From: Clostridia bacterium
GTDB taxonomy: Bacteria > Bacillota > Clostridia > Oscillospirales > CAG-272
DNA length: 5,137 nucleotides
Direction of reading: 5' to 3'
Assembly (NCBI GenBank): GCA_017455945.1
Contig: JAFTLM010000026.1
Span: 1 to 5,137, forward strand
The notes under the pieces are model-generated. The model was not told the origin of the DNA, searched no databases, and saw nothing but the letters and a program-made list of their open reading frames with translations. Every line of letters starts with the position of its first letter. Positions within the stretch are counted from its first letter, which is position 1. Below are positions 1 to 5,125 of the stretch, piece by piece. A program made the translations under genes and the position numbers.

Positions 1-26
1 ATAAAAGGCACAAAAAAATGAAAATC

Positions 27-103
27 GAATCGCAAGCGATTCTGCTACAATTGGTTTTGACGGCTAAACACCGTCAATTGCTTCGCAACCACCAATTGTG
101 GTT
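27..103 (+). repeat. Cluster of stem-loops at the left edge
   Basis: Several palindromes crowd here: GAATCGC/GCGATTC around two bases (27-42); TTGACGG/CCGTCAA around a CTAAACA loop (57-77); AACCAC/GTGGTT around five bases (87-103). A competing longer stem pairs 45-55 with 91-101 (11 bp including one G-T) and encloses the CTAAACA hairpin. No reading frame here looks real. It could be a structured RNA, part of a larger repeat, or terminator debris from a gene beyond the window. Confidence 0.6.
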
Positions 104-131
104 CGCAAAAAGAAAAATGCCGTTGGGGGAA

Positions 132-213
132 TTTCGCTCACTGCGGTGAGCGACAAGGCTTGTGCAGCCTTGACTCGCACCCACTGGCGTGGGGGCTCTT
201 ATGGGTGCGGTGC
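132..213 (+). repeat. Left copy of an 82-bp inverted repeat flanking the operon
   Basis: This block is identical base for base to the reverse complement of 5044-5125. Weaker similarity continues outward to about 121 with a small indel, and 4 of 5 bases match inward at 214-218. It contains three palindromes: TCGCTCAC/GTGAGCGA around TGCG (134-153), CAAGGCT/AGCCTTG around a 5-base loop (about 154-172), and CGCACCCA/TGGGTGCG enclosing about 18 bases that include a CCCAC/GTGGG hairpin. It lies directly downstream of the GTPase gene, where its hairpins could also slow or end transcription. Confidence 0.92.
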
Positions 214-221
214 TAACACGC

Positions 222-647
222 CTATTTCCCCAAATACTCCAGAATCTCGTCGATTCCCTCTCGGTTTTTGGACGACGTCAGGAAAACCCTCTCGCAACCG
301 CACATAAGAAGCCACTCGCGGGCAAGCTCGGCGTTTGCAAGCTCATCGTCGCACTTGGTGACTATTCCCACCACGGGGCGGTTAGCCACCGGTGCGCAGG
401 CGGGCGGAAAGATGCAATAATGCTCTGTTGCCGACACCACAAGTGCCACCACGTCTGCCTCGTAGGAGTAGACGGCAAGGGCGCCCGCAAGGTCTTTTCC
501 CTCTGCGTACTCGCCGGGGGTGTCCATAAGGTCCTCGGAGTAGTCGATTATCTGGGTCTTGCGATAAACCAGATCCTCACCTCTGAGTGCCTCAATAAGC
601 GTTGTCTTGCCGACCTCGCTCCTGCCCATAAGTATCATTTTCTTCAT
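222..647 (-). CDS. eutP: EutP/PduV-family microcompartment-associated P-loop GTPase
   Basis: A 141-residue small Ras-like GTPase of the EutP/PduV family, close to the usual family length. Visible nucleotide-binding motifs are the P-loop GRSEVGKT (residues 8-15), a G3-like DTPGEY (42-47, including the family-typical GEY), TKCD for guanine recognition (97-100) and a G5-like TSS (124-126). The segment RKTQ (29-32) also matches EutP. Family knowledge: these proteins accompany ethanolamine and propanediol microcompartments; PduV is reported to associate with the shell and affect organelle positioning, while acetate kinase activity has been reported for EutP. The ATG at 647 is supported by AGGGG (660-656) eight bases upstream. 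It is the last gene of the unit, 218 nt after the shell gene, separated by a large palindrome, so it may be expressed at another level. Its stop codon lies only a few bases from the terminal 82-bp repeat, yet the C-terminus looks complete. Family call is strong; exact role is inferred. Confidence 0.92.
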   Translation of the reverse strand: MKKMILMGRSEVGKTTLIEALRGEDLVYRKTQIIDYSEDLMDTPGEYAEGKDLAGALAVYSYEADVVALVVSATEHYCIFPPACAPVANRPVVGIVTKCDDELANAELAREWLLMCGCERVFLTSSKNREGIDEILEYLGK

Positions 648-698
648 GTTTTTTGCCCCTGTCGCATATTTTTGTTATTGCTGATTAACCGCCATTTT

Positions 699-773
699 CG
701 TAGGGGCGAACTGTGTTCGCCCGTCAAAAAGTGCCTAACCAAGCTTTTCGGGCGAACACAGTTCGCCCCTACG
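699..773. repeat. Perfect 25-bp nested inverted repeat between shell and GTPase genes
   Basis: Arm 699-723 is the exact reverse complement of arm 749-773, separated by 25 bases. Within each arm GGGCGAAC and GTTCGCCC flank a 3-base centre, so each arm is itself an 8-bp hairpin. The central bases can add another short stem (AAAAG 727-731 with CTTTT 744-748). The structure can fold as one long hairpin or two small ones. No U-run follows on either strand, so it is not a typical intrinsic terminator. It looks like a REP/MITE-type intergenic element; similar GGGGCGAAC-type palindromes are, from memory, common between genes in gut Clostridia. Confidence 0.85.
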
Positions 774-865
774 GTGAATTTTGGATTTATCCTTATTTTC
801 ACGGATGGAGCCATTTTTCGTTTCCGTCGCGGTTTTACATCATTAACAGCGGCATACGCTCTGTA

Positions 866-1231
866 TCAGGTCTTGGTTATCTCGCAGACGTTGAAGCCAA
901 GTTTCTGTTCGGCGTACTCAACCACCGCCGCCATTGCCGCCTCGACCTCGGAAACCGTTCCCACGGTAATCAGCGTGCCCGAGAAGCGGTCAACGAATCC
1001 CACCTCCGCGCCCGACGCCTTGAGTGCCAGGTCTGCGGCTATGATGGCGTATTCGCTTGGGCACATGGTAACGATGCCTATCGCCGACTTTTTGGAGTAG
1101 TCCACCGTAGGGTCAAGACCTAACTTGCGGTAAAGGGTATCGTCGGGATTGGCGATTATGTGTGCCAGGGTTATCTGCTTACCCGGCACTGTCTCTTGGA
1201 TTATTCTCTGTTTATCTTCGTATACGTTCAA
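866..1231 (-). CDS. eutS: EutS/PduU-type bacterial microcompartment shell protein
   Basis: A 121-residue shell protein of the circularly permuted single-BMC-domain type. Family hallmarks are IIQETVPGKQITLAHIIANP (residues 10-29), which in PduU/EutS builds the N-terminal strands that cap the hexamer pore, SAIGIVTMCPSE (49-60), ALKASGAEVGFVDRFSGTL (69-87) and the C-terminal CEITKT (116-121). It resembles both EutS and PduU, and the diol-dehydratase neighbour favours a PduU-like role. Start choice: a reading from ATG at 1279 would overlap the activase gene by 32 bp and add 16 residues without family character. TTG at 1231 instead follows the activase stop by 16 nt, has AGGAAG (1244-1239) seven bases upstream, and gives the expected family length (about 111-116 residues in enterics). 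Assembly as a hexameric tile in a shell facet is family knowledge. No other shell gene is in the window, and this type is a minor component that does not normally form a compartment alone. Confidence 0.93.
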   Translation of the reverse strand: MNVYEDKQRIIQETVPGKQITLAHIIANPDDTLYRKLGLDPTVDYSKKSAIGIVTMCPSEYAIIAADLALKASGAEVGFVDRFSGTLITVGTVSEVEAAMAAVVEYAEQKLGFNVCEITKT

Positions 1232-1238
1232 TGTATCA

Positions 1239-1244
1239 CTTCCT
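1239..1244 (-). promoter_or_regulatory. Shine-Dalgarno site fixing a TTG start for the shell gene
   Basis: AGGAAG lies just after the activase stop codon and seven bases before TTG 1231. No ATG is available at that spacing. The site and the family length together argue for the TTG start over the overlapping ATG at 1279. Confidence 0.82.
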
Positions 1245-1247
1245 ATC

Positions 1248-2039
1248 TTAGCCTCCGATAACCGCCTTAAGTCCTTCATTCTCGGCGATCTTACGCAGGC
1301 GTTCCATCTTCTCGTTTTCGGGGGGCTTTACGTCGCCCATTTTATACTCTCTGTCAAGCCCCACATACTTGTCGTAGCCAAGTCTGTGGTAGGGCAGGAG
1401 GTGTATCTCGTTTACGCCGGGAAGGCTCTTTGCAAATCTTGCGATGTCGCGTATCTCCTCCTCGGTGTCGTTAAACCCGGGGATAGTCGGCACGCGGATT
1501 ATAAGGTGCGCTCCGCTTTCGGCTATGCGTTTCGCGTTCTGCAAAATAAGCTCGTTCCGCATTCCCGTAAACTCCTCGTGCTTGAGAGAATTCGTGTGCT
1601 TGATATCCATAAGCACCGTATCAAGCAGGGGAAGCACAGGCTTTATCATATCTTCAAAGGGCAGGCAGGCTGTGGTCTCCACCGCCGTATTTATGCCCTC
1701 TGCTTTCGCCTCCTCAAGCAACGCCTTGACGAACTCGGTCTGGCAGAGTGCCTCGCCTCCCGACAGGGTAAGTCCGCCGCCGCTTCTGCGGTAGTACGGC
1801 AGATCTCTCTCCACGCTTTTCATAACCTCGCCCACCGTGGTGTCGTAGCCCACTATCTTCACCTTTCCGTCTCCGGTTTTCATTCTCTGGATACGGTAGC
1901 TCTGCGACTCGGGGTTACAGCACCATCGGCACCTTAAGATACAGCCCTTGAGAAAGACTATAGTCCTTATGCCGGGTCCGTCGTGGGTGGAGAACTTCTG
2001 AATGTCGAAAATTCTTCCGACTACGTCTCTTCTGTCCAT
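1248..2039 (-). CDS. Glycyl radical enzyme activating enzyme (radical SAM), lacking the ferredoxin-like insert
   Basis: A 263-residue radical-SAM activase that would abstract hydrogen from the glycine (G825) of the adjacent dehydratase. Numbered from ATG at 2039: FSTHDGPGIRT (16-26), typical of activases; the cluster motif CILRCRWC (C33, C37, C40), followed by an extra C41 and NPES; SGGGLTLSGGE (86-96) with the SAM-binding GGE; TVLMDIKH (141-148); RVPTIPGFND (182-191); and HLLPYHRLGYDKY (213-225). Activases of glycerol dehydratase and choline lyase usually carry a Cys-rich insert with two extra 4Fe-4S clusters between the CxxxCxxC motif and the GGE motif. Here this stretch is only about 45 residues with no cysteines after C41, giving a short layout like pyruvate formate-lyase activase. 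Start choice: ATG 2039 has AGAGG five bases upstream, whereas GTG at 2045 lies inside that site. It follows the dehydratase by 9 nt, so co-translation is likely. Confidence 0.95.
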   Translation of the reverse strand: MDRRDVVGRIFDIQKFSTHDGPGIRTIVFLKGCILRCRWCCNPESQSYRIQRMKTGDGKVKIVGYDTTVGEVMKSVERDLPYYRRSGGGLTLSGGEALCQTEFVKALLEEAKAEGINTAVETTACLPFEDMIKPVLPLLDTVLMDIKHTNSLKHEEFTGMRNELILQNAKRIAESGAHLIIRVPTIPGFNDTEEEIRDIARFAKSLPGVNEIHLLPYHRLGYDKYVGLDREYKMGDVKPPENEKMERLRKIAENEGLKAVIGG

Positions 2040-2044
2040 ATCCA

Positions 2045-2050
2045 CCTCTT
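2045..2050 (-). promoter_or_regulatory. Shine-Dalgarno site of the activase gene
   Basis: AAGAGG overlaps the dehydratase stop codon and sits five bases before ATG 2039. It decides the start: the in-frame GTG at 2045 falls within the site itself and cannot be the one it serves. Confidence 0.8.
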
Positions 2051-4601
2051 AAAACGAAGCCTGCTCGGTTCGGTTGATTATATCGTCCTGAAGCGACTTT
2101 GAAAGAGTTGTAAAGAGTGCGCTGTAGCCCGCCACGCGGACCACGAGGCTCTTGTATTTTTCGGGGTTTTTCTGTGCGTCAAGCAGTGTCTCGCGACTTA
2201 CCACGTTAAACTGCATGTGGCTTCCCTTCATCTCGAAGTAGGTCTCAACCAGTGCCGCGAAATTTTCAAGTCCGCTGTCACCCGCAAGTGCCGAGGGGTG
2301 GAATTTCATATTGAACAGCGTACCGTTGGAGGCAATTCCGTGGTCAAGCTTTGACACAGAGTTAGCCGACGCGGTAGGTCCGTTTACGTCACGTCCCGCC
2401 GTAGGCGAAACGCCGTCGGCAACGGGGGTGTACGCGTAGCGTCCGTCGGGGGTCGCTCCCGTCTGGGCGCCCAGCGGCACGTTTGCCGAAACCGGGTAAA
2501 GTCCCGCGTGGAAGATTCCGCCTCTGGGATTCTTGTATTTAAGCAAGGGGCGTGTGTAGGTGTAAGCCGCCTCGCGTGCCATTGCGTCAACTCCGTCAAG
2601 GTCGTTTCCGTACGCGTCCTGGGCGAGAATCATCTCGCGGATGGTGTCGTACTTGGGGTCAGCACCCTTGTTCTTTATGGTCGCGTAAATCTCGGAAATA
2701 ATCTTTTCGTTGACCTCAACGCCGTTCTTGGCAAGCTCCCTCGCCACCTTTTCGGTAAGCTCGGAGGCGTTTGCCCCGCCCTTTCCAAAGTTGTGCTCCA
2801 TTGCCTCTTTAAGCTCGGAGAGAGTGAATTTCTTCTCTTCAAACACTAATTTCTTTATCGCGTACATAGCGTCCGCCACGTTTGCGATTCCAAAGCCCTG
2901 GGGACCCGTGAAGTTATATACCGCGCCGCCCTGCTCGGGGGTCTTGCCTCGCTTCATACAGTCGTCAATCATCGAAGCAAGGTAAGGAAGCGGACATCTT
3001 TCGGCGTGTGCCACGTCGATGGCGTTGTCGGCGTTGACCATAAGGGCGATGGTGTATTCCATCTGCTTCTTGTAAGCCTCAAAGAATTCCTCAAAGCTAC
3101 CGAAGCCCGCAACGTCGCCGGTCTTTACTCCAACGTCAACTCCGTCAAGCTTTCCGTTTCCGAAAACAAGCTCCATGGGCTTTAACATGTTAAAGAACGC
3201 CGCGTCGTGCCAGCCCCAGGTCTTGCCTGATTTCTGCGGCTCAACACATCCTATTATATTGTAGTCTCTCGCGTCCTCAAGAGTAAGCCCTCTGGACATC
3301 AGCGAGGGGATAATGACCTCGTCGTTGTAGTAGGCGGGAAGTCCCACACCCGTGCGTGTCAGCTCGGCGGCTCTGATAAGAAATTCGTGGGGGGTCTTGT
3401 TCCAGATACGCACCGAGAATGAGGGGGCGGGAAGAAGCACGTGCATAGTTGCCTCAATGCACATAAACGAAAGGTCGTTTGTGGCGTCCTCGCCCTCCGG
3501 CGTCTGACCTCCCGCGATAAGGTTCTGGAACATGGAGTAGCCCGCAAAGCCCTCGGCAGATGCCGCGTCACGGCATTTGGAGAGGTCGTTGAGCTTTATC
3601 CAGACACAGTCCATAAGCTCTTGGGCAAATTCCTTGGTTATCTTGCCCGCGTCCATGTCGGCTTTATAATAAGGATACATATATTGGTCAAAACGTCCGG
3701 GAGAAATCGAGTGTCCGCTGGACTCCACCTGAAGAAGCATCTGAACAAACCAGAAGCTCTGGCAAGCTTCATAGAAGCTCGTTGCTCCAAACTCGGGAAC
3801 ACGGCTGCAGTTCTCGGCTATCTTCAGAAGCTCCCCGCGCCTTGCGGTGTCGCTCTCGCTCTGCGCCATTTTCGCCGCAAGCTCGGCGTAACGCTTCGCA
3901 TATGTAATCGCCGCCTCACAGCTCATTATCACCGCGTCAAGCATAGCGGTCTTTGTGGTGTAGTCGGTATCGCCAAAGTCCATAGAAGCCTTCTCAGCCT
4001 TCGCCTCGTCGATGATTCCCCTGTAGCCCACAGCCAGTACCTTGCCGTACTGCACCGTAACGTGACCCACACCGTTGTAAAAATAGTTACCGGGCGTAAA
4101 CACGTTGTGCTCCATAGCCAGCTTGGTCTCCTCCGCCATAAGCGAGGTAGCAAGCTCGGAAGTGGTTCTTCCCTTCCAATATTTATATACGCCGCGGAGG
4201 GTGTTTTTCGTCTCCTCGGATATGTAGAATGGGTCAGCCGAACGTGTCTCAACCGTGTCGAATTCGTCCTCAAGCCACGAGTAGGAAAACTCGGGGAAAA
4301 CCTGACAGCTCCTGGGACGCTTTGTAGCCGAACCAACCACAAGCTCGTAGGGGCGAATGGTTATGGGAATATTCTCAAGAATATTCTTGAACGCCTTGGC
4401 ACGGCGGGTAACCATAGGCTCGCCCTCGGTCGCCATGTAGCTCTCGGTGAGAAGCACCGCGCGGTCCGCCTCAATCTGGGGCATCTCGCGGAACAGCCAG
4501 TCCTTCAACTTTTCTATTCTGTCGCTTTTTGCACTTCTTGTGCTGTTATATTTAGGCAAAAAATCACGTCCTTTACCGTTTATTTTCTCAAATAAAGCCA
4601 A
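2049..4601 (-). CDS. B12-independent glycyl radical diol dehydratase (1,2-propanediol/glycerol dehydratase type)
   Basis: An 850-residue glycyl radical enzyme with the PFL-like N-terminal domain and C-terminal glycyl domain. Active-site marks: GVGH with H180, GHSISP with H297/S298, the thiyl-radical motif GCVEP with C452 and E454, D466 in GWHD, and RVAGYSA with G825 as radical site. The H180/H297/E454/D466 set matches the residues that bind and dehydrate diols in Clostridium butyricum glycerol dehydratase and Roseburia propanediol dehydratase. The overall text (ATSLMAEET, NYFYNGVGHVTVQYGKVL, RTEQ near the C-terminus) is of that clade. The length is like the Roseburia enzyme (about 848) and about 60 longer than the Clostridium one; residues 603-662 include an insert relative to the latter. 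Product would be propanal or 3-hydroxypropanal; the substrate cannot be settled by eye. The start is TTG (4601, weak AAGG site); TTG at 4559 (836 residues, AAAGGA at 4574-4569) is an equally good alternative that fits the homologous N-terminus better. Confidence 0.96.
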   Translation of the reverse strand: MALFEKINGKGRDFLPKYNSTRSAKSDRIEKLKDWLFREMPQIEADRAVLLTESYMATEGEPMVTRRAKAFKNILENIPITIRPYELVVGSATKRPRSCQVFPEFSYSWLEDEFDTVETRSADPFYISEETKNTLRGVYKYWKGRTTSELATSLMAEETKLAMEHNVFTPGNYFYNGVGHVTVQYGKVLAVGYRGIIDEAKAEKASMDFGDTDYTTKTAMLDAVIMSCEAAITYAKRYAELAAKMAQSESDTARRGELLKIAENCSRVPEFGATSFYEACQSFWFVQMLLQVESSGHSISPGRFDQYMYPYYKADMDAGKITKEFAQELMDCVWIKLNDLSKCRDAASAEGFAGYSMFQNLIAGGQTPEGEDATNDLSFMCIEATMHVLLPAPSFSVRIWNKTPHEFLIRAAELTRTGVGLPAYYNDEVIIPSLMSRGLTLEDARDYNIIGCVEPQKSGKTWGWHDAAFFNMLKPMELVFGNGKLDGVDVGVKTGDVAGFGSFEEFFEAYKKQMEYTIALMVNADNAIDVAHAERCPLPYLASMIDDCMKRGKTPEQGGAVYNFTGPQGFGIANVADAMYAIKKLVFEEKKFTLSELKEAMEHNFGKGGANASELTEKVARELAKNGVEVNEKIISEIYATIKNKGADPKYDTIREMILAQDAYGNDLDGVDAMAREAAYTYTRPLLKYKNPRGGIFHAGLYPVSANVPLGAQTGATPDGRYAYTPVADGVSPTAGRDVNGPTASANSVSKLDHGIASNGTLFNMKFHPSALAGDSGLENFAALVETYFEMKGSHMQFNVVSRETLLDAQKNPEKYKSLVVRVAGYSALFTTLSKSLQDDIINRTEQASF
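4569..4574 (-). promoter_or_regulatory. Ribosome binding site supporting an alternative dehydratase start
   Basis: AAAGGA lies nine bases before the TTG at 4559 (codon 15 of the longer reading). The upstream TTG at 4601 has only AAGG (4610-4607) at five bases. A start at 4559 gives an N-terminus MPKYNSTRSAKSDRI, which by memory of the family aligns end to end with Roseburia-type propanediol dehydratase. The sequence alone does not decide between the two. Confidence 0.45.
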
Positions 4602-4624
4602 AATAGCCTTGTTCTCTATTTTGG

Positions 4625-4653
4625 ATTATACTACAAAACCACAGCCTTGTCAA
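4625..4653 (-). promoter_or_regulatory. Consensus sigma-70/SigA promoter of the dehydratase operon
   Basis: On the minus strand TTGACA (4653-4648) is followed by exactly 17 bases and TATAAT (4630-4625), a match to the vegetative promoter consensus at every hexamer position. Transcription would begin near 4618, leaving about 17 nt before the TTG at 4601 or about 59 nt before the alternative TTG at 4559. No other promoter of this quality was seen before the downstream genes, so it probably drives the whole unit. Confidence 0.88.
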
Positions 4654-4657
4654 TAGG

Positions 4658-4700
4658 AATCCACAAACTTTTTTGGTTTTTCTTTGTTTTTGTGTGGATT
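4658..4700. promoter_or_regulatory. Spaced inverted repeat upstream of the -35 box, candidate operator
   Basis: AATCCACA (4658-4665) and TGTGGATT (4693-4700) are exact reverse complements 27 bases apart, the nearer one ending five bases from the -35 hexamer. Position suits an activator or looped repressor site. No regulator gene is present in the window and the surroundings are low-complexity, so this is only a candidate. Confidence 0.3.
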
Positions 4701-4720
4701 TTTGTGTTGTTTTGTGTTGT
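4701..4720. repeat. Two tandem copies of a 10-bp unit
   Basis: TTTGTGTTGT occurs twice head to tail in a T/G-rich stretch upstream of the promoter, next to the spaced inverted repeat. Probably low-complexity sequence. Confidence 0.6.
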
Positions 4721-4815
4721 TTGGCAAGAAACAATAGGTGTCTAAACAACATCTGTTTTCTTTTTGGCGGCGGAGAGAACGGGGGAACGGGTCGCTTTTT
4801 TGAAAAAAGCTCCGC

Positions 4816-4843
4816 AAAAAACTTTCCTGATGAAAGTTTTTTT
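4816..4843. terminator. Likely bidirectional intrinsic terminator upstream of the operon
   Basis: A perfect 11-bp stem (4816-4826 with 4832-4842, core ACTTTC/GAAAGT) around a CTGAT loop has an A-run on one side and a T-run on the other, so on either strand it ends in a U tract. It would stop transcripts entering from the right before the operon promoter. The stem is AT-rich, so strength is uncertain. An adjoining palindrome at 4794-4810 (GCTTTTTT/AAAAAAGC), bracketed by GCGGAG (4770-4775) and CTCCGC (4810-4815), may add to it. Confidence 0.55.
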
Positions 4844-4866
4844 GATTGTTTTGTGCGTTGCCGTTC

Positions 4867-4891
4867 ACTCGTCGGCTGAACACCGACGAGT
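4867..4891 (+). repeat. 9-bp hairpin with CTGAACA loop
   Basis: ACTCGTCGG and CCGACGAGT form a perfect 9-bp stem around CTGAACA. Loop and closing base pairs match the hairpin at 57-77 (loop CTAAACA), while two stem positions differ by compensating changes. Confidence 0.65.
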
Positions 4892-4941
4892 TTGTTGGGC
4901 TGATGGTTGGGAGCTTTAGATTGCTGTCGGTGCGTACTACC

Positions 4942-4969
4942 GCAGGGCATCAGGGACCACTTGCCCTGC
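4942..4969 (+). repeat. 8-bp stem-loop
   Basis: GCAGGGCA (4942-4949) and TGCCCTGC (4962-4969) are perfect complements around 12 bases. There is no U-run after it. It is one of a series of hairpins in this gene-free stretch. Confidence 0.5.
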
Positions 4970-4992
4970 CGCCCCTCACGAAACAGTTACAA

Positions 4993-5023
4993 GAAAAATG
5001 GAGGTGTCGAGCCGACATTTTTC
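4993..5023 (+). repeat. Two-part stem-loop beside the right 82-bp repeat
   Basis: TGTCG/CGACA around AGC forms an inner hairpin, and GAAAAA/TTTTTC extends it below a 6-base bulge. It ends in a T-run followed by C, weakly terminator-like on the plus strand. Confidence 0.4.
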
Positions 5024-5043
5024 GGAGTTCGACGGATATGTTC

Positions 5044-5125
5044 GCACCGCACCCATAAGAGCCCCCACGCCAGTGGGTGCGAGTCAAGGCTGCACAAGCC
5101 TTGTCGCTCACCGCAGTGAGCGAAA
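5044..5125 (-). repeat. Right copy of the 82-bp inverted repeat
   Basis: Exact reverse complement of 132-213, carrying the same three palindromes. Only 12 bases remain to the window edge, and these still resemble the left copy's outer flank (one mismatch plus a small indel), so the true repeat may continue beyond. It lies about 390 bp upstream of the operon promoter. No transposase or integrase gene is near either copy. Confidence 0.92.

Noticed and set aside
1..221. CRISPR array or tRNA in the hairpin-rich left edge
   Set aside because: There are no regularly spaced direct repeats and no cloverleaf with T-loop or anticodon features; the palindromes differ from one another.
699..773. Rho-independent terminator after the shell gene
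   Set aside because: The long stem is not followed by a U-run on either strand, so it is described as a repeat instead.
189..1100. Long plus-strand open frame of about 300 codons
   Set aside because: It runs antisense through the GTPase and shell genes, which have clear family motifs. Its own translation shows no domain.
1149..1937. Plus-strand open frame of 262 codons
   Set aside because: It lies antisense to the activase, whose radical-SAM motifs are unambiguous.
3441..4595. Plus-strand open frame of 384 codons
   Set aside because: It is antisense to the dehydratase, a product of codon bias in a long gene, with no recognisable protein features.
2049..4601. Choline trimethylamine-lyase or pyruvate formate-lyase as identity of the large enzyme
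   Set aside because: PFL has two adjacent active-site cysteines, whereas this has GCVEP with one. H180, H297 and D466 and the surrounding sequence match diol dehydratases rather than choline lyase.
4588..4950. Minus-strand open frame of 120 codons upstream of the dehydratase
   Set aside because: Its text is low-complexity, it spans the terminator and promoter, and it overlaps the dehydratase start.
132..5125. Composite transposon with insertion sequences at both ends
   Set aside because: No transposase or integrase, not even a fragment, lies in or beside either 82-bp repeat. The repeats are hairpin arrays rather than insertion-sequence ends.
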